A stretch of 64,000 nt of DNA, from positions 1 through 64,000 of the forward strand of contig NZ_JBDWXV010000015.1 in assembly GCF_039982735.1 (NCBI RefSeq), read 5' to 3'. The position numbers were made by a program, and so were the translations under genes. The notes under the pieces are model-generated. The model was given only the letters and a program-made list of their open reading frames with translations. It did not search any database and was not told the DNA's origin. This DNA is from Saccharospirillum sp039982735. Lineage in GTDB: Bacteria > Pseudomonadota > Gammaproteobacteria > Pseudomonadales > Natronospirillaceae. Shown here piece by piece: positions 9,567 to 19,784 of this stretch. How positions within the stretch are numbered: the stretch's first letter is position 1; the number at the start of each line of letters is the position of its first letter.

Positions 9567-12500
9567 TTACTCGAAATCAACGTCTGAGTTGGCAGGAGCC
9601 GAAGTCTCGGACGCGTCCCACTGGCTTTCCCAGGCAGCGTTAACGATCAGGTTATCGTTAACTTCAACGTTGTCACCGCCCAACACAAAGGTGAAGGTCA
9701 GAGTACGTCCGCCATTGCTGACCACCAGAGAGTGAGTATCGTCAGCTACGTTGATGTCTGCCGTGCCACCACTGGCATCAGTAAAGGTGAACCGGCCTTC
9801 GAACTCATTCTGAGCAATGGTGCCGTCGTTGTTGCCGTCCCAGGAAGACAGGTCGATGGGGTGGGTACCCGTGAACTGAACCGAGATGGTGTCAGAGTTC
9901 AGCGTTGTACCGTTGTCGACACCGGTTACACGGAACAAACCAGTTTGATCAATCGCGGCGAAATCTGGCTGATGGAAGAAGAACTCGTTGTCATCGGCAG
10001 CGTTACCGATCGAGAAATCATTCCAGCTGTTGCCCAGCGCGTCTTCCACATCGCTAAAGTCCAGACGAGCGTGACGGTACAGATCCGACGGGAAAGACCC
10101 TTCAGTTGCATCAGCTTCATCATACTGTGCCAGTGTGAAAGTCGCGGTGCGGTTCAGGTCTTCGCCCCAGGCGCTTGGCAAGACACGCAGGGTAGTCTGA
10201 TCAGCCTGTGCATTGAAAGCGTTAACCGTGTCCAGATCCATGGTGATGGTCTGTCCACCCAGAACGATCTGAGTCGTGGTATCGATGGCAACCGCTTCGT
10301 TGAAGTTGATGACCAGTTCGTTACCTACATAGCTGGCGCTTTCAACCATCGGCGGCAGTGCATCACCAACGACAACCTTGGCATTGCTTGAACCGGCATT
10401 TCCGGTTGCATCCTGGATGGAAGCCTGGAAGTCGATGATGGAACCGTGATCGGTGTTACCGAAGGTCACCACATCGTCGATGTCGAATTGAACCAGATCG
10501 GCCGTTGTTGATTCGCCATCGTCTTCAATGTTGACGTTGCTGTTGGCAACAAAGTTGCTCAGGCCAGCGTTCAGCGTATCAACAACCGGATCCGTTCCAG
10601 TCAGCTCAACATTTTCAGACATTGCTACGCCGATGGTGCGGGTGCGTGCGCCCGGTTCTCCGGTATTTTGATCTTGAACATCGGCCATCCATGCAGTATA
10701 GGCTACTGCATCGTAAATTCCCGGCGTCGAGCCCGAAATGTTAGCGGCGTCGAAGTCCAGCTCGTCGATGAAGTATTCACCACGGTCGTTGCTGTCGGCG
10801 ATGTCGTTAACCAGGTTCAGGTCAAACAGAGGCTTCAGGGTCAGCAGACCTTCAACGCCCAGCTCTTCGGTACCGTCGCTGGTGCCATCAACCACACTCA
10901 ACATGCGCGGAGTGATGTTCAGGAACGGGATGCCCGGATCAACAAGAGGCGTAGATGACTGCTCGCCACCATTACCGTATTGCAGGCTGGTCACCGAGCC
11001 GTTGTTGTTGTCTGCATTAACGCCATACGCATTTTGCAGCACGGTGGTTGGCGCGACATTGTCTTTCAACGTTACCGATGCTGTCTGGCCACTGTAGCCG
11101 AATTGATCGTATGGCGTGATAGTGATCATATCTTCAGGTTCTACGCCCTGAACAACCAGGTAAATTGGTTCGCCTTCTACGACATCGGATACGAAACGGT
11201 TGGCAACGCCATCGTCGAATGTCGCGCCGACCAGACGCTTGTTAACCAGACCGTTGAATTTGGACAGGCCATTGCTGCCGATAACGTCCATTTCATAGTA
11301 GTCGGCAACCGTTGCTTCAAACTCAATGCCAGCAGCATTGGCTTCAACACTGGTGTCATCAATGTAACCCACAGTCGCTGCAATGGCACTGGCCAGATCT
11401 TCCATACGCTCTGACGCGTCGGCGACATTACTGGAATCGTTGTCGTCAGCAGTGTTCAGTTGCTGAATACCGACACGTTCGTCGTCAACATCCAGGAAGG
11501 CACTATTTTTCTCTTGAAGTTGCAGCAAAGAACCAAAACCGTAATCGTCCTTATTTTGCTGGCTATCAGTGTCATTCAGGTCAACAGCTTCGGCATTTTG
11601 GTTTGCTTCAATGTAGGCTTTCAGCTTGATGCGGACATAGTTGCTGCCGACGCTGGTGGACAAGCTCTCATCAAAACCAACAGGAGAGTTATCCCCATTG
11701 GCAAGCTCGGTCCCAACAGAGTTAGACGGCAAGGCGGTATCGCGGAAATCATCACGCAACAACAGGACGTCAATCTCGTTACCGGCAACCAGAGGAGTAT
11801 CCAGTGTTACTGTCAACACCTTACCATTCAGGCTAGCCGTGTGTGCCAGGTAAGCACCGCCGTCGACATCTCGAACCAGCAGGGAGTTTCCAGCTGCGTC
11901 GATTCCAGCCATGGTTTCACTGAATTCGATGGTGAACTGAGTCGACACATCGTCATTCAACATACCGCGAGTGGCGGTCTGGTCAACAACTTCGGCAACG
12001 GCTTTCACCCAGGGTGAAATGTCATCAATGCTTTGCACTTTACTGGCTGAAACATTCTCCATATCAAACGGGGTATATTCGTCTGAAGTGTTAGCGAGAT
12101 TATTATCTTCATCAACCGCATAACCATCAGCAGCCAGTTTCAGAATGGCATCAGCAGGAACATTGGAGAATTCAAAGGCACCGCTGGCCGTTGTCGTTGT
12201 AGTGACAGATTCAATGCCATAGCTGGTCACTACGCCATCTTGTTCCTGTTCCTGGTCGACTTCAGAAGCAGTCGAAATCATGTCCAGCGCCAGGTTTACC
12301 TGAGCCAGAGCTTCACCGCTGTCTGCACTGCGCAGCACGCCTTTGACCGTCGCCATTTTCTCTGGCAACACTGCGGTTCCGGCCGAGGCATTGAAGCCAT
12401 CGATGAAGGTGGTTACCGGGTTGGTGACTTCGCTGGTGTCTGCATTGGCTTCAGAGCCATTGAAGAGTTGCGCCTGCGGCTTAACAGTAACGCTCGCTTT

Positions 12501-12857
12501 CAGGTACTGGGCTGGCGGAACAATGGTCAGTGCCAATGCCTGAGCGTAGGAATCGTTGTCGTTGCGAACGGTCTGGCTGACGGCCACATCGCTGAAATAG
12601 TATTGGCCGCCGGCGTTGGTTACAACAGACTGGTTGCCAAGGTAGACAGTGGCGCCTTCGATTGGCATACCGTTAGTGTCAGTCACCAGGCCAGTAATGG
12701 AACCACGCGGGTTGTTGACGCTGACGTACTGTGAAGATTCATTGCTGGTGGAGCTGTTGCTGCTGTTGGAATCATCTTCACCACAGCCAACCAGAACCAG
12801 AGTACCTGCTGCGACCGCAGCAACCAGTGACTTTTTAATCCAAATGCCTTCAGACAT
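9567..12857 (-). CDS. Large surface lipoprotein with Ig-like domains
   Basis: 1096 residues. The N terminus is a lipoprotein signal (KKSLVAAVAAGTLVLVGC, lipidated Cys at 25), then an S/N-rich linker. A carboxypeptidase-regulatory-like beta domain follows at about 50-115 (GLVTDTNGMPIEGATVYL) and a second similar one at about 165-250. A Big_5-like domain sits at about 285-380 (FTIEFSETMAGID). The remainder is acidic beta-rich repeats with two further segments of the Big_5 type (ELVINFNEAVAID; ISVQFTGTHPIDLS). It is poor in Lys and Arg and rich in Asp, as in exported marine proteins. A surface or outer-membrane-anchored role is inferred; no enzyme domain is seen. It starts after AGGAGAAGG and is monocistronic. 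Confidence 0.75.
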   Translation of the reverse strand: MSEGIWIKKSLVAAVAAGTLVLVGCGEDDSNSSNSSTSNESSQYVSVNNPRGSITGLVTDTNGMPIEGATVYLGNQSVVTNAGGQYYFSDVAVSQTVRNDNDSYAQALALTIVPPAQYLKASVTVKPQAQLFNGSEANADTSEVTNPVTTFIDGFNASAGTAVLPEKMATVKGVLRSADSGEALAQVNLALDMISTASEVDQEQEQDGVVTSYGIESVTTTTTASGAFEFSNVPADAILKLAADGYAVDEDNNLANTSDEYTPFDMENVSASKVQSIDDISPWVKAVAEVVDQTATRGMLNDDVSTQFTIEFSETMAGIDAAGNSLLVRDVDGGAYLAHTASLNGKVLTVTLDTPLVAGNEIDVLLLRDDFRDTALPSNSVGTELANGDNSPVGFDESLSTSVGSNYVRIKLKAYIEANQNAEAVDLNDTDSQQNKDDYGFGSLLQLQEKNSAFLDVDDERVGIQQLNTADDNDSSNVADASERMEDLASAIAATVGYIDDTSVEANAAGIEFEATVADYYEMDVIGSNGLSKFNGLVNKRLVGATFDDGVANRFVSDVVEGEPIYLVVQGVEPEDMITITPYDQFGYSGQTASVTLKDNVAPTTVLQNAYGVNADNNNGSVTSLQYGNGGEQSSTPLVDPGIPFLNITPRMLSVVDGTSDGTEELGVEGLLTLKPLFDLNLVNDIADSNDRGEYFIDELDFDAANISGSTPGIYDAVAYTAWMADVQDQNTGEPGARTRTIGVAMSENVELTGTDPVVDTLNAGLSNFVANSNVNIEDDGESTTADLVQFDIDDVVTFGNTDHGSIIDFQASIQDATGNAGSSNAKVVVGDALPPMVESASYVGNELVINFNEAVAIDTTTQIVLGGQTITMDLDTVNAFNAQADQTTLRVLPSAWGEDLNRTATFTLAQYDEADATEGSFPSDLYRHARLDFSDVEDALGNSWNDFSIGNAADDNEFFFHQPDFAAIDQTGLFRVTGVDNGTTLNSDTISVQFTGTHPIDLSSWDGNNDGTIAQNEFEGRFTFTDASGGTADINVADDTHSLVVSNGGRTLTFTFVLGGDNVEVNDNLIVNAAWESQWDASETSAPANSDVDFE

Positions 12858-13422
12858 TTCCTTCTCCTATGACTTTTCAGGTGTCGTACTGCATTCCTTC
12901 ACGCAGTACGAATTCAGCGCGATACGCTATCGAGAGTCACAGACAGAAAGGGAAATAGAGGATCGCTGCGCCCGCAGGCGTAGGATTTAAAATAGATCAA
13001 AGACGCATCGTCCTTGTCTTTCCCTGTCTGTAGCTGTTCCCTTCGCAACCCGTGCGGAGCTGATCAGGACTCCGGAGGTTGGATCGTGCTACTGAACTTC
13101 ATGTTCAGTGTGCCGCGACGACATGCTCGCATTCGGCGCGTGTATGAAACGGTTTCGGGCCACCCAAGTCAATCGGGGATATTTGCCAATATTTTTTTTT
13201 GTGATTGACTCGTCATACCCAAAAATTGTCGGCAATGTCTTACATACGAACAGACAACCAATGTGCATTAGGTGGTTTTTCCTGGCGCCTAAAAAAAGGC
13301 TTAAAAACGCCAGATAACCTGAAAACCAGCGGATAATTCGCTAATTAATTGAGCTAGAAAGTCATTCCATGCTGAACATTTATTAGCCAGCCAGGTGGCT
13401 AATTAATAATCAGCATGGCCTT
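12858..13422. other. Gene-free stretch with three hairpins
   Basis: No gene is supported here. An eight-base perfect inverted repeat (12885-12892 with 12903-12910) lies in the leader of the lipoprotein gene, with GAAGGA in its loop, about 28 bases before the start. A seven-base hairpin (actgaac/gttcagt) lies near 13090-13108. At 13367-13418 a compound hairpin (nine-base outer arms CCATGCTGA/TCAGCATGG and an inner TAGCCA/TGGCTA) stands directly behind the AraC-type gene. It has no T tract, so it is a weak terminator or a 3'-end stabiliser. Confidence 0.6.
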
Positions 13423-14322
13423 CTACTTCAGCGATACCTGCTCCTTTTCCTGCAAGGAGCGGCTGCGCGAATAGCGCCTGAACTGGGTCGGCGACATTCC
13501 GGTTCGGCCACGAAACCAGTGACTGAAATTGAAGGCATCGGCATAGCCAACCCGCTGAGCAATTTGACTGACTTGCCAGTTACTGCTCGCCAAAAGTTCA
13601 CCGGCGCGCTGCAACCGGAGATCCGCCAGGCGCGACATGGGCCCCTGACCATAAAGTTTCTTGCACACCCGGTTGAGGTGCGGTACCGAGCAATGTACCC
13701 GCTCGGCCAATCGCGCCTGAGACCAGGGATGATGCAACTGGTCTTCGAGCTGGGCATACAATTGACGTACTGTCATTTCAAGCCGGCTATAGCCCGACTC
13801 TCTGAGCAACACGTCGGTCAGTATTTCACTGATCAGCCCGACCATGCGGCGCCGGCGCGGTGTCTTAATCTGGTGATAAAGTGCGTCCATCATCGGCGAA
13901 ATAGCCCAAACCTGATCATGCTGAAACACATCTGCCGGATGACCGCGCAAGGCAGACCAGACCTCGGAGTCGTCCAGCAGGAGCCAGGCCATTCGCCATT
14001 CCTGCTCTGCGGTACCCAGTTCAAACAGGAAAGGTTGATGGGCAGGCAGCAGGGTAACGCTGCCAGGGGTAATTACCTCTGATCGACCCGGCAAAAGAAC
14101 CTGTCCGCCACCTCCGAGTGTGAACAGCAGGGTATGTATGTCGGGATCTTTTCGTCCGACGTGATAATGCCCACGCAGCCAACTGACCCCACCCATGTGC
14201 ATGTCATGATCTCTAAGCTCAGGAATCTCCTCAGTAATCAGAAAGCGCTCTCGGCATTCTGGGCCAAGAATCAGAATGTCCTGAAAATCTTCATGATTCA
14301 TATTCACAGGTTGTTGATTCAT
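13423..14322 (-). CDS. AraC-family transcriptional regulator
   Basis: 299 residues. The N-terminal cupin-like ligand domain (about 30-130; GGGGQVLLPGRSEVITPGSVTLLP) is followed by the two helix-turn-helix motifs of the AraC DNA-binding domain (about 190-290; QARLAERVHCSVPHLNRVCK and VSQIAQRVGYADAFNFSHWF). The layout matches sugar-responsive activators of the XylS/AraC type. The start at 14322 (MNQQPVNM) is preferred because it follows AAGGA; earlier in-frame codons lack a site. Divergent from the MATE exporter with 170 bases between them, so control of that gene is plausible but unproven. Confidence 0.9.
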   Translation of the reverse strand: MNQQPVNMNHEDFQDILILGPECRERFLITEEIPELRDHDMHMGGVSWLRGHYHVGRKDPDIHTLLFTLGGGGQVLLPGRSEVITPGSVTLLPAHQPFLFELGTAEQEWRMAWLLLDDSEVWSALRGHPADVFQHDQVWAISPMMDALYHQIKTPRRRRMVGLISEILTDVLLRESGYSRLEMTVRQLYAQLEDQLHHPWSQARLAERVHCSVPHLNRVCKKLYGQGPMSRLADLRLQRAGELLASSNWQVSQIAQRVGYADAFNFSHWFRGRTGMSPTQFRRYSRSRSLQEKEQVSLK

Positions 14323-14461
14323 CTGCACATAGTCCTTGGGGTTAGCTGACCCTAGAATATAGCTCACTACAAGCCCATTCCATCGATTCCTGAACAACCG
14401 CCGACGCTACTAAGCAACCGCCATTCGATCGGAACATTCTTTTTCACAGTATCAACCTGAC

Positions 14462-14479
14462 TGCACCCGTTCGGGTGCA
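14462..14479. promoter_or_regulatory. 18-bp palindrome before MATE gene
   Basis: TGCACCCG and CGGGTGCA are separated by two bases and sit just before the GGAG ribosome site of the exporter gene. It could be an operator for the divergent AraC-type regulator or an mRNA hairpin in the leader; the sequence alone does not decide. Confidence 0.5.
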
Positions 14480-14491
14480 TATGGAGAATCG

Positions 14492-15862
14492 ATGAGCTAT
14501 CGGGCATTCTGGCAACAGGTTTTTGCACTGGCTTTACCAGTCGCGTTTCAGTCAGCTCTGGTATCCGCGCTGGCCATGGCTGACGTGCTGATGGTCGGGC
14601 ATCTGGGCAGTGAGGCGGTAGCGGCCGTCGGCCTGGCGGCCAAGCTGAATTTCGTACTGATTCTGATCATGGCCGCGCTGGGGACTGGGTGCAGCATTCT
14701 CTGTGCCCAGTATTTTGGCGCCGGTCGCCATGAGAAAGTCCGGCAAACACTGGCACTGTCGCAGTGTGTCGGCGCCCTGATCATGCTGCCCTTTACCCTG
14801 CTGGTAATTCTAAACGCTGAGTTTCTGGTGCGCCTGGGAACACAGGACCCTGCGGTTATCCAACTGGGCACTCCCTACATGGCTTTGCTCGGCCTGACCT
14901 TATTCACAACCCAGGGCATCATCGTTTATGAATCAGCAATGCGCGCCATCGGCCGCACTGGCTGGCCGCTGAAGTACGCGATCGTAGCCATCGTGCTGAA
15001 TATCGTCATGAATTACTGGTTTATTAACGGTGGGCTGGGCGTGCCTGCCCTGGGTGTCACCGGCGCGGCGGTTGCGACAGTACTGGCGCGCGTATTTCAG
15101 ATCGGCTGGATGACCGTTGACGTTCAACGCACCCGAACCCTGCATCTGTCGGTCAGCGCCTTTGCTGATCTGCGCCACTCTACCCTGCCCAGACGGTTTT
15201 TCACGCTGACCTGGCCGCTGGTATTGAATTTTACGCTCTGGTCAGTGGGTTCACTGGGTTACACCCTGATCGCCGGCCGCATGGGCACTGTACCGCTGGC
15301 GGTGATGAGCCTGCTGGCACCCATTGAAGGCATGTATCACTCGCTGTTTTTTGGCCTGGTCAACGCCTGCGGCATCATGATTGGTCAGCGCCTCGGGCGC
15401 GGCCAGTTCGACGAAGTACAATGGCTGGCCAATCGCTTTATGTGGATGGCACCACTGGGCTCTCTGATGGTGGGTATATTGCTGCTGATCGGCTCTCCGG
15501 TTCTACTGGCAACACTGGCCACCCAGGACGGCGAAACCCTTCGCCAGACACAATGGGCCATGGTCATCATGTGCCTGGGCTTCTGGATCAAGGTGTTCAA
15601 CATGACCGCCATTCAGGGCATTCTGCGCGCCGGCGGCGACAGCAAGTTTTGTCTGGGCATGGATATGGTAGCGCTTTGGCTGATTGGCCTGCCATTGACC
15701 TGGATAGCGGCCTTTATCTGGGAGCTGCCCTTTATCTGGGTATACGCTCTGGTGTTGAGCGAAGAAGTCGTCAAGGCGGCGGGCGTCTACTGGCGTGTTC
15801 GCCGCCGCTACTGGCTGGCCAATCTGGCCGATGAGCCGGATACCCTGACGGCTCCGGCCTGA
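14492..15862 (+). CDS. MATE-family multidrug efflux transporter
   Basis: 456 residues with about 12 membrane segments in two similar halves, typical of the MATE (NorM/DinF) inner-membrane antiporters that export cationic compounds using sodium or proton gradients. Recognisable segments are PVAFQSALVSALAMADVLMVG near residue 15, LGTGCSILCAQYFGAGR near 67, and GLVNACGIMIGQRLGRG in the second half near 290. It starts after GGAG. The substrate is unknown. The neighbouring divergent AraC-type regulator may control it. Confidence 0.92.
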   Translation: MSYRAFWQQVFALALPVAFQSALVSALAMADVLMVGHLGSEAVAAVGLAAKLNFVLILIMAALGTGCSILCAQYFGAGRHEKVRQTLALSQCVGALIMLPFTLLVILNAEFLVRLGTQDPAVIQLGTPYMALLGLTLFTTQGIIVYESAMRAIGRTGWPLKYAIVAIVLNIVMNYWFINGGLGVPALGVTGAAVATVLARVFQIGWMTVDVQRTRTLHLSVSAFADLRHSTLPRRFFTLTWPLVLNFTLWSVGSLGYTLIAGRMGTVPLAVMSLLAPIEGMYHSLFFGLVNACGIMIGQRLGRGQFDEVQWLANRFMWMAPLGSLMVGILLLIGSPVLLATLATQDGETLRQTQWAMVIMCLGFWIKVFNMTAIQGILRAGGDSKFCLGMDMVALWLIGLPLTWIAAFIWELPFIWVYALVLSEEVVKAAGVYWRVRRRYWLANLADEPDTLTAPA

Positions 15863-15875
15863 CCGCTCAGCAGTA

Positions 15876-16292
15876 TTACAACGCCGCCCGGATCTTTTCA
15901 GCCAGCGACTTAAGATGCTCCAAATCCGCTTCTTTGGTGGCGTGAGGCTGGCGCAGGTCGGCGATGGAGCCCGGGATAACATGGCAGTGAACATGAGGGA
16001 CGGTTTGACCCGCTCCCTTGCCATTCAACTGAAACAACACCACGCCATTGGCCTCTAGCCCTGCTTTTACCGCAGCCGCGACTTTCTTGGTAGTTTGAAT
16101 CCAGTGTGCTGCCGCCTCATCGGACAAGTCCATCAAGGTCTCGGCGGGCTCTTTTGGAATCACCAGGGTATGGCCATCGGTCTGTGGCATGATATCCATA
16201 AACGCTAGGGTGTAGTCGTCTTCATAGACCTTGATGCAGGGAATTTCGTCGCGCAGCATTTTGGCGAAGATGTTGTTCGGATCGTAGGCCAT
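15876..16292 (-). CDS. HIT-family nucleotide hydrolase/transferase
   Basis: 138 residues, the usual size for HIT (Hint-branch) proteins that cleave nucleoside phosphoramidates such as AMP-lysine. The histidine triad HVHCHVIP is near residue 105 and the N-terminal FAKMLRDEIPCIKVYEDD is typical. Convergent with the MATE gene (13-base gap) and divergent from the ribokinase-type gene, so possibly linked to purine nucleoside handling only by position. Confidence 0.92.
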   Translation of the reverse strand: MAYDPNNIFAKMLRDEIPCIKVYEDDYTLAFMDIMPQTDGHTLVIPKEPAETLMDLSDEAAAHWIQTTKKVAAAVKAGLEANGVVLFQLNGKGAGQTVPHVHCHVIPGSIADLRQPHATKEADLEHLKSLAEKIRAAL

Positions 16293-16454
16293 ATCAGACT
16301 CCTGGTGTCGGCCTGGTGGTTTAAAAACCTGACCGATTGGTTTACTGTTCTTGATCTAATCTTAGCGAACTTCACAGTCAAGCTAAACCACTGCCATACT
16401 ATTGGATCACGGCGGTGCCAAACCCTCCCTTTTTCAGACGGCCGGAATGCCTTT

Positions 16455-17375
16455 ATGACCCTCTACAACCTCGGTTCCATTAATATTGATCATTTGTACC
16501 AGGTCGACCACTTTGTCCGCCCCGGAGAAACCCTGGGTTCAACCGATTACCAGACCGTACTGGGTGGCAAGGGTGCCAATCAGTCCATTGCGCTAGCTCG
16601 CGCCGGCGCCGACGTACGGCACATTGGCGCGTTGGGTCAGCAGGATGACTGGGCCCTGACACAGCTGAAGGAGGCCGGGGTCAATACCGACCAGGTCGTT
16701 CTGCTGCCCCAGGCCAGTGGCCATGCCATCATCCAGCTGACCAAAGCTGCCGAAAACGCCATCATTCTATATCCGGGTGCCAACCACCGGCTGACGGAAG
16801 CCCAACTGGAACAGGCACTGGACACCGGAAAAGCCGGCGACTGGCTGCTGATGCAGAATGAAACCAATGGCCTCGAAACTGCCATTGCTCAAGCGCGCAA
16901 GCAAGGGCTGACCATCGCCTTCAACCCGGCCCCTATGGATGTGCAACGGGTCAGGCCGTTGCTGAGCCAGGTCGACTGGCTGATCGTCAATGAAGTCGAA
17001 GCGATGGACCTGACCGAAACCCAGACCGTTGCCGATGCCGAGCAGGCCCTGGTTAACACCTACCCGCAATTGCATACCCTGCTAACGCTGGGCAAAGCGG
17101 GCGTTGTGTATTTGCACCAGACTGACAGAGACAGCGTTGCTGCACACTCGGTCGAGGCCCTCGATACCACAGCCGCCGGTGATACCTTTATTGGTTATGC
17201 CTTGTCGGCGCTTGCCGCAGGCAATAGCCCGGCACAGGCCATGGCATTGGGGTCGGCCGCTGCCGCGATCTGCGTCACCCGCCTCGGGGCGTCCTCTTCC
17301 ATCCCCACGCTGGAAGAAACCCAGGCCTTTGTTCGCAAGACAGCACACCAACCCACAGACGGAGACCCGGCATGA
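16455..17375 (+). CDS. rbsK: Ribokinase-type PfkB sugar kinase
   Basis: 306 residues. PfkB signatures are GGKGANQSIALARAGADV near residue 38 and the catalytic DTTAAGDTFIGYAL near 237, where the Asp is the general base. This pattern fits ribokinase, which makes ribose 5-phosphate. The start at 16455 (MTLYNLGSIN) matches family N termini; in-frame sequence upstream is not coding-like. The stop overlaps the next start as ATGA, so it is co-transcribed and probably translationally coupled with the nucleoside hydrolase, which would supply the ribose. A short inverted TTAGC/GCTAA lies upstream near 16363-16387, a possible but weak operator. Confidence 0.9.
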   Translation: MTLYNLGSINIDHLYQVDHFVRPGETLGSTDYQTVLGGKGANQSIALARAGADVRHIGALGQQDDWALTQLKEAGVNTDQVVLLPQASGHAIIQLTKAAENAIILYPGANHRLTEAQLEQALDTGKAGDWLLMQNETNGLETAIAQARKQGLTIAFNPAPMDVQRVRPLLSQVDWLIVNEVEAMDLTETQTVADAEQALVNTYPQLHTLLTLGKAGVVYLHQTDRDSVAAHSVEALDTTAAGDTFIGYALSALAAGNSPAQAMALGSAAAAICVTRLGASSSIPTLEETQAFVRKTAHQPTDGDPA

Positions 17376-18319
17376 CGCACAAAATCATCATCGACACAGA
17401 CCCGGGCATCGACGATGCCATGGCCATCCTGTTCGCCTTTGGTGCTGCAGAAATCGAAGTACTGGGTCTTACCACCGTATTCGGCAATGTCAGTGCCGAA
17501 CGTGCCACCCTGAATGCACTGACATTGAGCCAGTGGGCGGGCAAACCCGTTCCGGTCGCCAAGGGGGCCAACACACCGCTGATGATGGAGCCGCGTAAAC
17601 ATGCTGACTACGTACACGGCCAGGACGGCTTCGGCAACATAGGCTGGCCAGAAGCAGCCTGTGAACGTGATGTGCGCAGTGCCCCACATTTTATGGTCGA
17701 CACCGTCAATTCAAACCCGGGCGAAGTGACCCTGGTTGCACTGGGGCCGCTGACTAATCTGGCGCTGGCGCTGGAACTGGACCCGGACATTGCCAGTAAA
17801 GTAAAAGAAGTGGTGTTAATGGGTGGCGCCGTGCACGAAACCGGTAACGTCAGTCCGGTGGCTGAAGCCAACCTGATCAACGACCCGCACGCTGGCGACG
17901 CCGTTTTTGGAGCCGACTGGCCAGTCACCATGATTGGCCTGGATGTGACGCATCAGGTTCTGCTCAAATCAGGGGTGCTGGAACGCATCGAAGCGGCGAA
18001 TCCGGAACAGGGCGGGTTTTTGAACAAGGCGGCACAACATTATTTCGGCTTTTACCGTGAGGCCATGGGCATCGATGGCTGTTATTTCCACGACGCCGCT
18101 ACCATCGCCTACGTGCTGGACTCCTCTCTGTTCGGCTGTCGCCATGGTGCCATTCGTGTGGCGACCGATGGTCTGGCTATCGGTCAGACGATGATGGCAC
18201 CCGAAGGACGTACCTTTCCAACGGAAGGCTGGGAAAACAGACCGCTGGTTAAGGTCGCCGTTGAGGTCGACGACGTTCGGGTACTTTCATTATTTGAACG
18301 CACACTGTCGGCGCAATAA
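17372..18319 (+). CDS. Inosine-uridine type nucleoside hydrolase
   Basis: 315 residues. The calcium-binding N-terminal motif DTDPGIDDAMAI is at about residues 8-19, with the family stretches LVALGPLTNLALAL near 118 and VVLMGGAV near 148. The active-site histidine/aspartate region HDAATIAYVLD is near 238. It splits purine or pyrimidine ribonucleosides into base and ribose. Overlaps the ribokinase gene by four bases, forming a nucleoside-salvage operon: hydrolase releases ribose, the kinase phosphorylates it. No signal peptide. The apt and purine permease genes at 51.5-53.4 kb serve the same general pathway. Confidence 0.92.
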   Translation: MTHKIIIDTDPGIDDAMAILFAFGAAEIEVLGLTTVFGNVSAERATLNALTLSQWAGKPVPVAKGANTPLMMEPRKHADYVHGQDGFGNIGWPEAACERDVRSAPHFMVDTVNSNPGEVTLVALGPLTNLALALELDPDIASKVKEVVLMGGAVHETGNVSPVAEANLINDPHAGDAVFGADWPVTMIGLDVTHQVLLKSGVLERIEAANPEQGGFLNKAAQHYFGFYREAMGIDGCYFHDAATIAYVLDSSLFGCRHGAIRVATDGLAIGQTMMAPEGRTFPTEGWENRPLVKVAVEVDDVRVLSLFERTLSAQ

Positions 18320-18357
18320 GAATACCGGGGGCGTTATTGCCCCCAACCTAACGCCTG

Positions 18358-19767
18358 TTAAACCTGGCTCACACCAAACAACTCTACCCGCTCGTTTAAA
18401 TCGCGACTCAATTGATCAACGGCATCACACAGCGCTTCGCTACGAGCTGCCTCGTCGAGTGTTAACTCGCTGCTTTGTGCCACCGATGCCGCCCGATCCG
18501 AGACCTGAACCCCCAACTGATGTTGAGTGTCTGCCGCTGAACCAATCGACCGGCTCATCTGTTCGACCTGCTCACTATCTTGCCAATGAAATCGTTGAAA
18601 TACCCCGCCAGTGTGCCGAGTTCATCGCTGCGTTGTACATCCAGCCTTCGCGTCAGGTCGCCATCCCCCCTGTGCGATATCGATTACGCGCCCAGCGATC
18701 TGTTGCACGGGCCGAATCACCAGTACCCGGGTCATCCACAGCAACCCGCCGCAGCTGACAACCACCACCAACAGGGCCGCCAACATGGCGCTTCGAACCT
18801 GGTCGCTGATGCGCTGTGCTCTGGCCTGGCTCGCTACAATGATCCCCTCCACCCGGCGTTGAATGGTTTCAACGCTCTCTCCAAAACCGAAAACACTCGC
18901 TTCCACTTCCCTAACGGTCGCCAGAGCGCTCGACTGCAATTGCAGAAAATCATCATGGCGGTCCAGCAATTCAGGTTGCACAATGTGATTGATCACCAGG
19001 TCATCAAAGCCTGCATTGAGGGATTCAAAATCACCCCGGGTAAAGGGGTCACCTTCCATTCGAATAACAATATCAAAGGTGGCTTCCACATTTTGAATGG
19101 TATCTTCTATCAACATGCGCTGCCGTTCCAGCAAACCGATATCCGACGTCGCCAGATAACTGATGATCTCAAGCTCCAGCGACAACAACATCTGTTCCAC
19201 CCGTTGCGCTTCGATGACGGCCGGGTAATCATTGGGCGTCATATTGATCAGTTGAATGAGGTCGGACAACGCCTCGCTCAGCCCGGCCACTTCATCGCGA
19301 AATGCCGCCAGCCCATACTCCCGTTGCAGTCGGGTTTGCAAAACCTGACGCTGCAGCTGAACGATCAACGCCACCGATTCATCCAGTTGACGCCGGGAGG
19401 CGCGCAACGGCTCGATCACCGTGCCGGCTTCAGGGAACAATGACTGCAACTGATCCGTCACGTCAGCAAAACGCCCTGACAAACCGGTTAACTCCTGCTC
19501 ATAGCGGTCAACCTCTTCCAGGGTCCCGGCAGACAGCAAGGTTGTCGACAATGCCGAGGTTCTCAGGTAATTGGTTCTGAGCGTTTCCAGTTGTTCATTA
19601 CCGAGCCTGATGTCGACGACCAGGCGCTGATAGTCAGTTTGCGACTGGCTCATGCCTAATTGCACATAGCCGAATACCCCGGAAATAACGAGCGCCACCA
19701 ATAGAATCAATGCACTGAGGCGCACGCCAATCCCACTTAGCAGTCTGGACCACGACTTAGTGTTCAT
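18358..19767 (-). pseudogene. Broken methyl-accepting chemotaxis protein gene
   Basis: The 5' part reads as a normal chemoreceptor: first membrane segment (LSALILLVALVISGVFGYVQL), a helical periplasmic domain of about 290 residues, second membrane segment (AMLAALLVVVVSCGGLLW) and the HAMP start (VIRPVQQIAGRVIDIAQ). A run of six G near 18668-18673 then shifts the frame; with five G it would read QGDGDLTRRLDVQRSDELGTL. Soon after, HAMP sequence (FNDFIGK) joins the extreme C terminus of a receptor (EQVEQMSRSIGSAAD), out of frame. Roughly 200 or more residues of the methylated signalling hairpin are gone. The homopolymer shift could be a sequencing error, but the deletion could not. It begins 17 bases behind a binding-protein gene. 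Confidence 0.85.
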
Positions 19768-19784
19768 ATAACCATCTCCCAGGC

